Source: Syntrophaceae bacterium UBA6252 (GTDB taxonomy: Bacteria; Desulfobacterota; Syntrophia; Syntrophales; UBA6807). From it: a stretch of 31,992 bases of DNA. Position 1 is the stretch's first letter. Each line of letters opens with the position of its first letter. The stretch lies in the NCBI GenBank assembly GCA_002441265.1, contig DJVQ01000066.1, forward strand, positions 1 to 31,992, read 5' to 3'. The notes beneath the pieces are model-generated. The model was not told where the DNA came from. It searched no databases and saw only the letters and a list, made by a program, of their open reading frames with translations. The position numbers were made by a program, and so were the translations under genes. Of this stretch, positions 1 through 7,729 are shown piece after piece.

Positions 1-109
1 GTGCCAAAATGGGACTAATTACCTTCAAAAAAAACACCCGTTCTGTCAAGGTTTATAACACAGAAGTTAAAGAAACCGTTCCATGTCTGGTTTCCCCCCG
101 GCGGCGGGC

Positions 110-138
110 TTGACTCTTTCCCGGGGATCGCCTAAGGT
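110..138 (+). promoter_or_regulatory. Candidate σ70 promoter for the DMT transporter
   Basis: TTGACT (110-115) is followed after 17 nt by TAAGGT (133-138), about 36 nt before the TTG start codon. The -35 box is a 5/6 match and the -10 box only 3/6. Spacing is ideal, but this is a pattern match only. Confidence 0.4.
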
Positions 139-174
139 ACGCTCCTGTTTCGTTAAAGAGAAAGAAAGGAACCG

Positions 175-1107
175 TTGCGGCCGGACGTGAAAAAAGACAC
201 CCTCTCATCCGATGCCATCCTGCTCGTCGCGGCCCTCATCTGGGGGTTCGCCTTTGTGGCCCAGCGGGTGGGAATGGCATACATCGGGCCTTTCCTGTTC
301 AACGGCGTCCGTTTCGCCCTGGGATGCCTGGTGCTCCTGCCCTTCCTCCGCAGCCGCGGGAATACGGCGGGGGATCCCGGTTCCCGGAACGGGAAAGGGA
401 TCGTCGGGGGAAGTCTCCTGGCGGGGCTCCTCCTTTTCGGCGGCGCCTCCCTCCAGCAGGTAGGGATCGTTTATACGACCGCAGGGAAGGCGGGTTTCAT
501 CACCGGGCTTTACGTGGTCATGGTTCCGTTCCTGGGACTCTTCTGGGGCCAGCGGACCCATGCCGGGACCTGGGCGGGCGCCCTTCTTGCGGCGGCGGGG
601 CTGTATTTTCTCAGTATCACGGAAGGACTGGTCATGGCCCGGGGGGACTTTCTCGTTTTCCTCGGGGCCCTCTTCTTTGCCGGCCATGTCCTCGTCATCG
701 GGTGGCTCTCCCCAAGGATGGATTCGATCCGTCTCGCCGTGATCCAGTTCGCCGCCTGCTCCGTCCTCAGCCTTGCGGTGGCGGCGTTCACCGAGCCCAT
801 TGTCCTGGAAAACCTCCGGGGAGCGGTTCCGGCGATCCTATACGGGGGGGTCCTGTCCGTCGGGGTCGCCTACACGCTCCAGGTGGTGGGGCAAAGGAAG
901 GCTCCTCCCGCCCATGCGGCCATTCTTCTCAGCCTGGAGTCGGCCTTCGCCGCCCTGGGAGGGTGGCTGCTCCTGGACGAGATCCTTTCGCTCCGCCAGT
1001 TCGCCGGATGCGCCCTCATGCTTGCGGGAATGCTCCTCTCCCAGTTGTGGACCCACACGGCCAAATCCGGACGGGAGTCCTTTCCTTCTTCCGGCCTTGT
1101 TGAATGA
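175..1107 (+). CDS. DMT superfamily (EamA) transporter
   Basis: This encodes a 310-residue integral membrane protein of the drug/metabolite transporter superfamily, whose members export amino acids, metabolites or drugs; the substrate cannot be told. The sequence shows about ten hydrophobic segments in two EamA halves, roughly residues 11-150 and 157-293. The first carries the typical LIWGFAFVAQR stretch and the second a LLLDEIL-type motif near the last helices, as in other EamA proteins. The TTG start is chosen because GAAAGGA (164-170) lies 4 nt upstream; a GTG at 187 is too far from that site. No neighbour points to a substrate. The gene is followed by a 279-nt gap before the diguanylate cyclase, so the two are probably separate units. 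Confidence 0.9.
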   Translation: MRPDVKKDTLSSDAILLVAALIWGFAFVAQRVGMAYIGPFLFNGVRFALGCLVLLPFLRSRGNTAGDPGSRNGKGIVGGSLLAGLLLFGGASLQQVGIVYTTAGKAGFITGLYVVMVPFLGLFWGQRTHAGTWAGALLAAAGLYFLSITEGLVMARGDFLVFLGALFFAGHVLVIGWLSPRMDSIRLAVIQFAACSVLSLAVAAFTEPIVLENLRGAVPAILYGGVLSVGVAYTLQVVGQRKAPPAHAAILLSLESAFAALGGWLLLDEILSLRQFAGCALMLAGMLLSQLWTHTAKSGRESFPSSGLVE

Positions 1108-1386
1108 CGCCTTTCCGGACGACGTCTCACTGAACGATTGAAATCTTCGCCGATCTCGGATACCCTGAAAGCATCGCCGGGTGTCCAGGCGCATCCGGCG
1201 CCCGGGAATCTCCCCGGGACGGTTCCATCGCCCTTCCCGTTCCTGCCCTTTCTTCCGTGCGGCTTCGCGCTTCCTTTTTCCCGCTGGTTCCTTCCGTCAG
1301 GGAGTCCCGGTTCCGCCGGATTCGGAGTCCATCATCTTTCTGTCCCTGCTTGTTCGAAACGTTCATGCTTCGGGAAGGGGGTCCTC

Positions 1387-3771
1387 ATGTCGCACGTCGT
1401 CGGGTCATCGGAAGAAAGGGAAGGGAAGAGGGAGAAAAGGACGGAGCTTTCCGGGCGGAAGCGGCCGGCGGCGGCCGGTCCCATGGCGGGCGAGGAGGAC
1501 CTCCGGACGATCCTGGAGGGATCCCCCATCCCCCGTTTCGTCATCGATCGGAACCATCACGTCGTCCACTGGAACAGGGCCCTGGAGGAGATGAGCGGCA
1601 TCCCCGCCGGCGAGGTGATGGGAACGCGGAACCACTGGCGGGCCTTCTACGACCGGAAACGGCCCTGCATGGCCGATCTGCTGGTGGAGCAGCAATACCA
1701 GGAGGTCGAGCGGTGGTATGGGGGAAAATGCCGATCCTCCCGCCTGATTCCGGAGGCGTTCGAGGCGGTCGATTTCTTCCCGACCCTGGGAAAGAGAGGC
1801 AAATGGCTTCGATTTACGGCTGCCACCCTGAGGAACCGGGAGCGGGAAGTGGTCGGGGCCATGGAGACCCTCGAGGACATCACGGAACAGCGGCTTGCGG
1901 AGACGGCCCTCAAGGGGAGCGAACAACGTCTCAAGTCCGTTCTGGAGGGATCCTCCATCCCGACCTTCGTCATCGGACTGGACCACAACGTGATCTATTG
2001 GAACCGCGCCCTGGAGGAGATGAGCGGCATCCGGGCCGGTGACATCGCCGGCACGAACCAGCACTGGAGGGCGTTCTACAGGAACGAACGGCCCTGTATG
2101 GCCGACCTTCTGGTGGACAACGTCCTCGAGGAAATCCCCCGGTGGTACGTGGGAAAATATGAAAAGTCGTCCCTTGTCGCGGACGCCTTCGAGGCCGTGG
2201 ATTTCTTCCCCGATCTCGGGGAAGGGGGAAAATGGCTCCGCTTCACCGCCGCGGCCCTCCGGGACGCAGGGGGCGTCCTTTTCGGGGCCATGGAGACCCT
2301 GGAGGACATCACCGGGCGGAAGCGGGCCGAGGAGGCTCTCATCGAAGGCGAGCGGCGCCTGGAGGCCATCGTCGAGGGCTCTCCCATTCCGACCTTCATC
2401 ATCGGCCGGGACCACCGGGTGATCCACTGGAACCGGGCCCTCGAGGTACTGAGCGGAATCGTGGCGAAGGATGCCGTTGGAACCAGAAAACACTGGGAGG
2501 CGTTCTACAACCGGGAGCGGCCCTGCATGGCCGACCTCCTGGTGGATGACCTCCTCGATGAGATTCCGCCGTGGTACACCGGGAAGTACCGGAAATCCGG
2601 CATGATTCTCGACGCCTACGAGGCTGTGGATTTCTTCCCCGACCTGGGCGGGGAGGGAAAGTGGCTCCGGTTCACAGCCGCCCCCCTTCGGGACTCGAAG
2701 GGAACGATCTTCGGCGCCATCGAGACCCTGGAAGACATCACCGAGAGGAAACAGGCGAGCGAGGCGCTCCAGCAGAGCGAACAGCGGCTCAAATCCATCC
2801 TGGAGGGCTCTCCGATCCCGACCTTCATCATCGGGAGGGACCACCGCGTTCTATACTGGAACCGGGCCATGGAAAATCTGACGGCCGTGAAATCGGCCGA
2901 CGCCATAGGGTCGAGGAAGCACTGGGAGGTTTTTTACGGGGGGGAACGGCCCTCCATGGCCGACCTTCTGGTGGACGAACTTCTCGATGAAATCCCTCCC
3001 TGGTACGTGGAAAAGTACCGTTCCTCCGAACTGATGGAAAACGCCTACGAAACGACGGAATATCTTTCGGGCCTCGGGGAGGGGGGGAAATGGCTCCGTT
3101 TCACCTCGGCGACGCTCCGGGACGCCCGGGGAACCCTCTTCGGCGCCATCGAGACGGTGGAGGACATCACCGCCCTGAAGCTCGTCGAGGTGGCCCTGAA
3201 GGAAAAGGAAAAAAGATACCAGGAGCTGAGCATCACCGACGGGCTTACCGGCCTCCACAACCTGAGGCATTTCTATGCCCAGATCAAGGGGGAGATCGAG
3301 CGGTCCAACCGATACAAGCACCCGCTCTCCCTTCTTCTTCTCGACATCGACGATTTCAAGGCATTCAACGACACGTTCGGCCACCTGGAAGGGGACAAGG
3401 TGCTCACCCGCATGGGGCAGGTCATCCGGAGATGCCTCCGGAAAATCGACTCGGGATACCGGTACGGGGGGGAGGAATTCACCGTGATTCTTCCGGAAAC
3501 ACGGGGCCAGCCGGCGACGGCCCTGGCCGAGAGGATCCGGAGGGAATTCTCCCAGGAGGCGTTCGTTCCGGAACCGGGGCGGAAGGTGGCGAAGACGGTG
3601 AGCCTGGGCGTGACCGAGTACATTCCCGGAGAGGAGCTCTCCAGTTTCCTGAAACGGGCGGACGACAGCATGTACCGGGCCAAGAAGGCGGGAAAGAACC
3701 GGGTTCACTTCAACCGGATGGAGGCGTCCACCTTCCTCCATCCCGCCTATGACGAGAAAGGGGAGGCGTAA
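1387..3771 (+). CDS. Diguanylate cyclase with four tandem PAS domains
   Basis: This is a predicted cytoplasmic c-di-GMP synthase of 794 residues. Four PAS modules of about 143 residues begin near residues 42, 185, 329 and 471. They share a WNRA(L/M)E segment, an HW.(A/V)FY....RP.MADLLV block and a GKWLRFT...LRD....GA.ET.EDIT tail. A GGDEF domain follows from about residue 616, with an intact active-site GGEEF (694-698) and the inhibitory I-site RKID five residues upstream (685-688), so an active and product-inhibited enzyme is expected. No membrane segment is seen. The ATG at 1387 is preferred because GGAAGGGGG lies just upstream. The frame stays open to a TTG at 1138, but that stretch is proline-rich, lacks a ribosome site and looks non-coding. 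The ligand of the PAS array is unknown. Confidence 0.92.
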   Translation: MSHVVGSSEEREGKREKRTELSGRKRPAAAGPMAGEEDLRTILEGSPIPRFVIDRNHHVVHWNRALEEMSGIPAGEVMGTRNHWRAFYDRKRPCMADLLVEQQYQEVERWYGGKCRSSRLIPEAFEAVDFFPTLGKRGKWLRFTAATLRNREREVVGAMETLEDITEQRLAETALKGSEQRLKSVLEGSSIPTFVIGLDHNVIYWNRALEEMSGIRAGDIAGTNQHWRAFYRNERPCMADLLVDNVLEEIPRWYVGKYEKSSLVADAFEAVDFFPDLGEGGKWLRFTAAALRDAGGVLFGAMETLEDITGRKRAEEALIEGERRLEAIVEGSPIPTFIIGRDHRVIHWNRALEVLSGIVAKDAVGTRKHWEAFYNRERPCMADLLVDDLLDEIPPWYTGKYRKSGMILDAYEAVDFFPDLGGEGKWLRFTAAPLRDSKGTIFGAIETLEDITERKQASEALQQSEQRLKSILEGSPIPTFIIGRDHRVLYWNRAMENLTAVKSADAIGSRKHWEVFYGGERPSMADLLVDELLDEIPPWYVEKYRSSELMENAYETTEYLSGLGEGGKWLRFTSATLRDARGTLFGAIETVEDITALKLVEVALKEKEKRYQELSITDGLTGLHNLRHFYAQIKGEIERSNRYKHPLSLLLLDIDDFKAFNDTFGHLEGDKVLTRMGQVIRRCLRKIDSGYRYGGEEFTVILPETRGQPATALAERIRREFSQEAFVPEPGRKVAKTVSLGVTEYIPGEELSSFLKRADDSMYRAKKAGKNRVHFNRMEASTFLHPAYDEKGEA
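1510..3231 (+). repeat. Four-copy in-frame tandem PAS repeat within the diguanylate cyclase gene
   Basis: Copies start at about 1510, 1939, 2371 and 2797, a period of 426-432 nt. Translated units align almost without gaps and share whole blocks such as RPCMADLLV (the fourth copy has RPSMADLLV), EAVDFFP and KWLRFTA. This is far closer than unrelated PAS domains usually are, which implies internal duplication. The fourth copy has drifted most (ETTEYLSGLG replaces EAVDFFPDLG). Confidence 0.9.
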
Positions 3772-3777
3772 GGGAAG

Positions 3778-3803
3778 CCCCGGGCGCCTCGGCCGGGGAG
3801 TTT
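3778..3803 (+). terminator. Weak candidate terminator after the diguanylate cyclase
   Basis: A 6-bp stem CCCCGG (3778-3783)/CCGGGG (3793-3798) with a 9-nt loop lies 7 nt after the stop codon. It is followed by AGTTT but no real U-tract, so termination is uncertain. Confidence 0.3.
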
Positions 3804-3875
3804 CCAACTTTGTCCCTTGATAAAAGCGTTCAGTGGAAATCGATCGTTCAGGGCATTGCCGGAACCGGGCGTCCC

Positions 3876-3910
3876 GCGGAGGTCCCTATATGAGGGAACG
3901 GGACCTCCGC
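3876..3910. terminator. Perfect 11-bp inverted repeat between convergent genes
   Basis: GCGGAGGTCCC (3876-3886) and GGGACCTCCGC (3900-3910) are perfect reverse complements around a 13-nt loop. They lie between the ends of the diguanylate cyclase (+) and dctP (-) genes. The position suits a bidirectional terminator or mRNA 3'-end stabiliser. Neither strand has a T-run after the stem, so intrinsic termination is not certain. Confidence 0.45.
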
Positions 3911-3941
3911 AGGACATGCCGGACGCTCCTTTGCCGTTTCG

Positions 3942-5036
3942 CTAATCAAGATTGGGATATTCCTTCGGATTGAACCCGAAGCTGAATGGGGCTTCCATCG
4001 ACCGCCATTTCGCGAAATCCTTCTTGAATTTCATCTGGGATTTGATCGATTTCTTGAAGAGGGGATTGTTCTTGGCCGTTTCCTCGGTGTGCCTGTTGAT
4101 CAGGGTCTGGATCTTGTCCATAACCGCATCATCGTATCTTGTGATCTGAATCCCCTTGTCTATGAACTTCTGGGTGTATTCGATGGTGTCATAATACTGT
4201 TCGGCGAAGAATTTGACGCAGGCAGCCTTGGCCGCCAGCCGCAGATCCTTTTGAAGGTCTTCATCCAGGGAGTCCCAGACTTTCTTGTTGATCATGACGC
4301 CCATGACGGACGAAGGCTGATGCCATCCGGGAACCGTCCAATATTTTGTCACCTCTCCGAATCCCATTCCCCAGTCGCACGACGGACTGCAGAATTCGGC
4401 GGCGTCGATGACGCCTTTTTGCAGGGCCTGATAAATTTCCTGACCCGCTATGGCGACCTGTGCCGCTCCAAGGTCTTTCAGGAGTTTTCCCTGGGCCTGA
4501 CCGGACATCCTTATTTTCTTTCCTTTGATGTCTTCCAGCGAAGCGATCGGTTTATTGCCCCGAAGTCCGCACTCCATGGGGGTGATCCCCGTGACGAGGT
4601 ACATCATTCCGAATTTTCCGTATGCCTCTTCATAGATTTTCTGGCCCTCGCCGCCATAAATCCACACGAAATAATCCATGGGCGTCATTCCCATGGGGTA
4701 GGATCCGAGCGTATCGAATACGGCATCTTTTCCCGCCCAGTAGTTCGGCCAGTCCCCCGCCGCCTGAACCGTCCCTTTGCTCACGGCGTCGAAGACTTCG
4801 TAGGAAGGCATCAACGTTCCACCCGTGAAAAATTTAATTTCCAGGCGGCCCTTGCAAATCTGGTTGGCGGCTTCGACAAAGGCATAGTCCGCGCGGATCA
4901 GATCGATTGCAGGCGGCCATGTGGAAGTCATTCTCCATTTCAGGATCTTCTCTCCCCCGATTGCAGGGGATGTTGCAAAGGCCACACTGAACGTCAATGC
5001 AACTGCCAATGCGGTAAAGAATAATTTTCTTTTCAT
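3942..5036 (-). CDS. TRAP transporter substrate-binding protein, DctP family
   Basis: This is a periplasmic solute receptor of a tripartite ATP-independent (TRAP) transporter, 364 residues, the usual family length. An N-terminal signal peptide (KRK, then a hydrophobic core ending near AFATSPA) precedes the mature domain. Family features include the WRMTSTWP opening, a SLEDIKGKKIRMSG segment, a VPGWHQP patch and a hydrophobic INKKVWDSL helix. The PGW region recalls the α-keto-acid-binding (TakP-like) subgroup, so an organic acid ligand is a reasonable inference. AGGAGGTG lies just ahead of the ATG. No DctQ or DctM membrane subunit is in the window, so the receptor must use permeases coded elsewhere. 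It is divergent from a σ54 activator and has its own σ54 promoter at 5096-5111. Base composition is less GC-rich than in the flanking regions. Confidence 0.93.
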   Translation of the reverse strand: MKRKLFFTALAVALTFSVAFATSPAIGGEKILKWRMTSTWPPAIDLIRADYAFVEAANQICKGRLEIKFFTGGTLMPSYEVFDAVSKGTVQAAGDWPNYWAGKDAVFDTLGSYPMGMTPMDYFVWIYGGEGQKIYEEAYGKFGMMYLVTGITPMECGLRGNKPIASLEDIKGKKIRMSGQAQGKLLKDLGAAQVAIAGQEIYQALQKGVIDAAEFCSPSCDWGMGFGEVTKYWTVPGWHQPSSVMGVMINKKVWDSLDEDLQKDLRLAAKAACVKFFAEQYYDTIEYTQKFIDKGIQITRYDDAVMDKIQTLINRHTEETAKNNPLFKKSIKSQMKFKKDFAKWRSMEAPFSFGFNPKEYPNLD

Positions 5037-5095
5037 GAAGAAACACCTCCTGATTTATTTTGTGGGGATCGTGGCTGGATTCACCGGCTATATTG

Positions 5096-5111
5096 TGCAA
5101 ATAGCAGACCA
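5096..5111 (-). promoter_or_regulatory. σ54 (-24/-12) promoter of the TRAP receptor gene
   Basis: Read on the minus strand the sequence is TGGTCTGCTATTTGCA. It has the invariant GG and GC separated by exactly 10 nt and the consensus TTGCA at -12. The predicted transcription start is near 5085, giving a leader of about 50 nt before the ATG at 5036. The divergent neighbour is a σ54 activator, which strongly supports the call. Confidence 0.8.
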
Positions 5112-5220
5112 GGTGTTTTCGGAATGGATCGGACCCCGGGAAGCGGAGAGGGCCGTGTCCGGTTTTATTCGGTTTTTCCGTGCCGCCGACCGGTTTTTTT
5201 GAACGTTCTTTCCGCTTGGC

Positions 5221-5249
5221 TTGACAAAAAATGAAAAGAATACCATACG
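5221..5249 (+). promoter_or_regulatory. Candidate σ70 promoter for the σ54 activator gene
   Basis: A perfect TTGACA (5221-5226) is followed by an AT-rich spacer. A weak -10 (CATACG at 17 nt, or TACCAT at 14 nt) lies about 85-95 nt before the start codon. The -35 is strong, the -10 poor. Confidence 0.4.
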
Positions 5250-5268
5250 GTGAGTACATCCAATGTGC

Positions 5269-5278
5269 CTACATGTAG
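5269..5278. promoter_or_regulatory. Palindrome CTACATGTAG, candidate activator-binding site
   Basis: This is a perfect 10-bp palindrome about 160-180 bp upstream of the σ54 promoter, a normal distance for an upstream activating sequence. A second inverted repeat, ACAT-CCA-ATGT (5256-5266), lies beside it and a further CTACA half-site follows near 5292. Binding by the adjacent regulator is inferred from position only. Confidence 0.4.
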
Positions 5279-5334
5279 ACCCGTTGATACACCTACAACC
5301 GGAAGTGACTGAAAATCCGGGATAGAGAGTGGAA

Positions 5335-6786
5335 ATGAGTGCAAGAAAAGAAGCGAAATCCGAAAAGCAGCGGCTTCGGGAACAGGTTGCGTTGAGCAAG
5401 CTCATTTTCAACAACATTCGCAACGGAGTCATCGTCACGGATCCCGAAGGCTACATTATCCATTTCAATGAGCCGTACGGCAGATTTCTGGGGCTCGATC
5501 CCGAGGAACAGATCGGAAGACATTGTACCGAGGTCGTCGAAAATACGCGCATGCACATCGTGGCCAAGACCGGCATACCGGAAGTCAACCAATCGCATAC
5601 GGTCCATGGGCAGAATATGATCGTACAACGCATACCGATCAAGAAGGAAGGCAAGGTCATTGCCGTGTTCGGTCAGGTCATGTTCAAGAATGAGAAAGAC
5701 CTGGCGAGGCTTGCGGAAAAGCTTTCCCTTCTCAGATCGAAGGTGAAAGTCTATGAGGAGGAGCTTCTCAGCCTGCGATCGACGCGCTTTACCTTCGAAA
5801 GCATCGTTTGCGTCAGCGAAACCATGAGATCTCTGAAAAGCGAGGCGCTCAAAGCGGCCGCCCTTTCGCTGCCCGTGTTGATCACCGGTGAAAGCGGAAC
5901 GGGAAAGGAGATGTTTGCCCAGGCCATTCACCATGCCAGCCCCCGCAAAATATATCCCTTCATACGGGTGAACTGCTCGGCCATCCCTGCAAATCTGCTC
6001 GAGTCGGAGTTCTTCGGATATGTGAAAGGAGCCTTCACCGGGGCAAGCGCAAGCGGCAAGCCCGGCAAGTTCGAGCTTGCCCACCACGGGTCCATGTTTC
6101 TTGATGAAGTCGGTGAAATGCCCCTGGAAATGCAGCCGAAACTTCTGCGCGTACTGGAGGAAAAGGAATTTGAACGGATCGGTGACTCCCGGACGATCCG
6201 GTCCGATTTCCGCCTGATTGCGGCCACGAACAGAAATATCGAGAAAATGCTGCCCGAAAAACAATTCCGCATGGATCTTTTCTATCGATTGAACGTCATT
6301 CCGATCAACATACCCCCCCTCCGCGAGAGAAGGGAGGATATCATGCCCCTGGCACACCACCTGCTGAATCAGCTGTCAAGAGAGGCGGACCTTCCTGAAA
6401 TCCTCATCGACGAAAAAGCCGAAGAAGCCTTGAAAAACCACGATTGGCCGGGCAATGTGAGGGAACTGCGAAACGTGCTCGAGAGGACACTCATTCAACT
6501 GAACGAAAACAGGATCAGCCTGCAGCATCTCCCGTTCTACCTGCAATATGGAAAGCAGTCGCATCCCCTGAGGAAAGGCATGGCTTCCCCGGCGTTGAGT
6601 CAATTGTCGTACAGGGACATGCGCAGAAGAACGGAAGAGGAATCCATCCGCAATATCCTGGCAATGACCGATTACAACAAGGCCAGGGCCGCTCATATCC
6701 TCGGCATCCATCGGACCCACCTGTATAAGAAAATGAAAAAATATGATATTCCGCTCGATGGCAACGCGAAGAAATCGAAGATGTAG
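5335..6786 (+). CDS. σ54-dependent transcriptional activator (PAS-AAA+-Fis HTH)
   Basis: This bacterial enhancer-binding protein of 483 residues hydrolyses ATP to remodel σ54 RNA polymerase. A single N-terminal PAS domain (about residues 20-120) is followed by a short coiled-coil-like linker rich in Leu, Lys and Glu. The AAA+ domain carries Walker A GESGTGKE (185-192), the σ54-contacting loop GAFTGA (232-237) and Walker B FLDE (D257, E258). A Fis-type helix-turn-helix sits at about 438-475. No receiver domain is present, so the PAS domain is the likely sensor of a small ligand or redox state. The ATG at 5335 is used; an in-frame GTG at 5329 would add two residues. The gene is divergent from the TRAP receptor, whose σ54 promoter it very probably controls, and lies upstream of the MaoC/CoA-transferase genes. 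Confidence 0.93.
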   Translation: MSARKEAKSEKQRLREQVALSKLIFNNIRNGVIVTDPEGYIIHFNEPYGRFLGLDPEEQIGRHCTEVVENTRMHIVAKTGIPEVNQSHTVHGQNMIVQRIPIKKEGKVIAVFGQVMFKNEKDLARLAEKLSLLRSKVKVYEEELLSLRSTRFTFESIVCVSETMRSLKSEALKAAALSLPVLITGESGTGKEMFAQAIHHASPRKIYPFIRVNCSAIPANLLESEFFGYVKGAFTGASASGKPGKFELAHHGSMFLDEVGEMPLEMQPKLLRVLEEKEFERIGDSRTIRSDFRLIAATNRNIEKMLPEKQFRMDLFYRLNVIPINIPPLRERREDIMPLAHHLLNQLSREADLPEILIDEKAEEALKNHDWPGNVRELRNVLERTLIQLNENRISLQHLPFYLQYGKQSHPLRKGMASPALSQLSYRDMRRRTEEESIRNILAMTDYNKARAAHILGIHRTHLYKKMKKYDIPLDGNAKKSKM

Positions 6787-7228
6787 TCATTTGGATACAC
6801 ATCACCTTTTTTTCTCTCCCGCAACCGGCTGCTGAAAATATTCCGGCCGTGCGCAGCTTCTTCTTTCCCTTCGGGGCTTCCCGCCCGATCCCGATGAATC
6901 CGCGAAAAATCTGAAACGCATCGATGCGCTTACCGGATACGGCCTTTGCTTCCCAGTCATGTTCCGCGCGGCGCTCCACTTCCCCGTTTCTTGTCCGCCA
7001 TTTTCGGCGGCCTTGCGCTTTACCGGCCTGTACGGTTTTCCGGGACATTGCGGCAACGGTGATGTTTTATGACGCCGGGCCGTTTTTCGAACGCTTTCGG
7101 GATCGAAGGTCAGGGAAGAAAAGGTCGGATCGAATGGCATGTTTTTTGTAACGTTCATGACCGGGCAGCCGATGCTTTTTCAATGCGCGACCGGTGAATG
7201 CAACGCAAAAGAGAGGTTGAAAAATCTC
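6787..7228. other. 442-nt intergenic region
   Basis: It begins with a T-rich run (about 6806-6816) soon after the activator stop codon, without a convincing stem. The remaining open frames on either strand lack ribosome sites and have atypical composition. No clear σ54 promoter was found; the nearest match at 6935-6949 has 11 rather than 10 nt between GG and GC. The hydratase gene may be read from the activator transcript or from an unrecognised promoter here. Confidence 0.5.
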
Positions 7229-7648
7229 ATGCAAGGCAGAACGATTCATGAACTGAAATTGGGCGAGAAGGCTGAATTTACGAAAACCGTGTCCGAAATG
7301 GACATCTATCTTTTCGCGGGGGTGACCGGTGACTTCAACCCGGCCCATGTAAATGAGGAATATGCAAGAAAAACCCTCTTCGGGAGCAGGATCGCCCACG
7401 GCATGTTGACGGCGGGCTTCATCTCCTCGGTGATCGGCATGGGACTGCCGGGTCCTGGAACCATTTACCTCGATCAGACGCTCAAATTCCTGGCGCCTGT
7501 GAGGATAGGCGACACGGTGACCGCCCGGGCGGAAGTTGTGAAAATCATGTCCGAGGAAAACCGGATCAAGCTCAGGACCACCTGCGTCAACCAGCATGGA
7601 GCGACCGTATTGGAGGGTGAGGCCGTCGTCAGCCCGCGCAAATCATAG
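7229..7648 (+). CDS. MaoC-type (R)-specific enoyl-CoA hydratase
   Basis: This is a single hot-dog-fold hydratase of 139 residues, the usual PhaJ/MaoC length. Such enzymes add water to trans-2-enoyl-CoA to give (R)-3-hydroxyacyl-CoA, or the reverse. The catalytic signature GDFNPAHVN is intact, with Asp35 and His40, followed by the conserved RIAHGMLTAGFIS helix and the L.F..PV..GDTV strand. The start at 7229 is chosen because homologous sequence begins there and GAGAGG lies 12 nt upstream. The frame is open to 7139, but the extra 30 residues have no ribosome site and do not look like the family. The CoA-transferase gene follows closely, suggesting one operon acting on a shared acyl-CoA. The substrate is not evident. 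Confidence 0.88.
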   Translation: MQGRTIHELKLGEKAEFTKTVSEMDIYLFAGVTGDFNPAHVNEEYARKTLFGSRIAHGMLTAGFISSVIGMGLPGPGTIYLDQTLKFLAPVRIGDTVTARAEVVKIMSEENRIKLRTTCVNQHGATVLEGEAVVSPRKS

Positions 7649-7729
7649 GGACGGCGGATGACGCGTCCCGTTTTTGCCTTGGCGGGCGGCGCCCGTCATA
7701 CCGGCGTGAATTCAGTCAGGAGGTTTTCC

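Noticed and set aside
1..174. Possible partial gene at the left edge
   Set aside because: No open frame of use enters from the edge on either strand; it holds only the candidate promoter of the first gene.
1138..1386. Upstream extension of the diguanylate cyclase from a TTG codon
   Set aside because: The residues are Pro/Phe/Ser-rich without domain character, and a strong ribosome site stands before the ATG at 1387.
1405..2844. A 479-codon open frame on - opposite the PAS array
   Set aside because: It shows the same repeat only because it mirrors the PAS repeats; no motifs or start signals are present.
6935..6949. Possible second σ54 promoter ahead of the hydratase gene
   Set aside because: GG and GC are separated by 11 nt instead of the required 10 and the flanking bases fit poorly.
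6802..7158. Short open frames in the gap before the hydratase
   Set aside because: They lack ribosome sites, and their residue make-up (Arg, Ser, Pro) is typical of chance frames in this composition.
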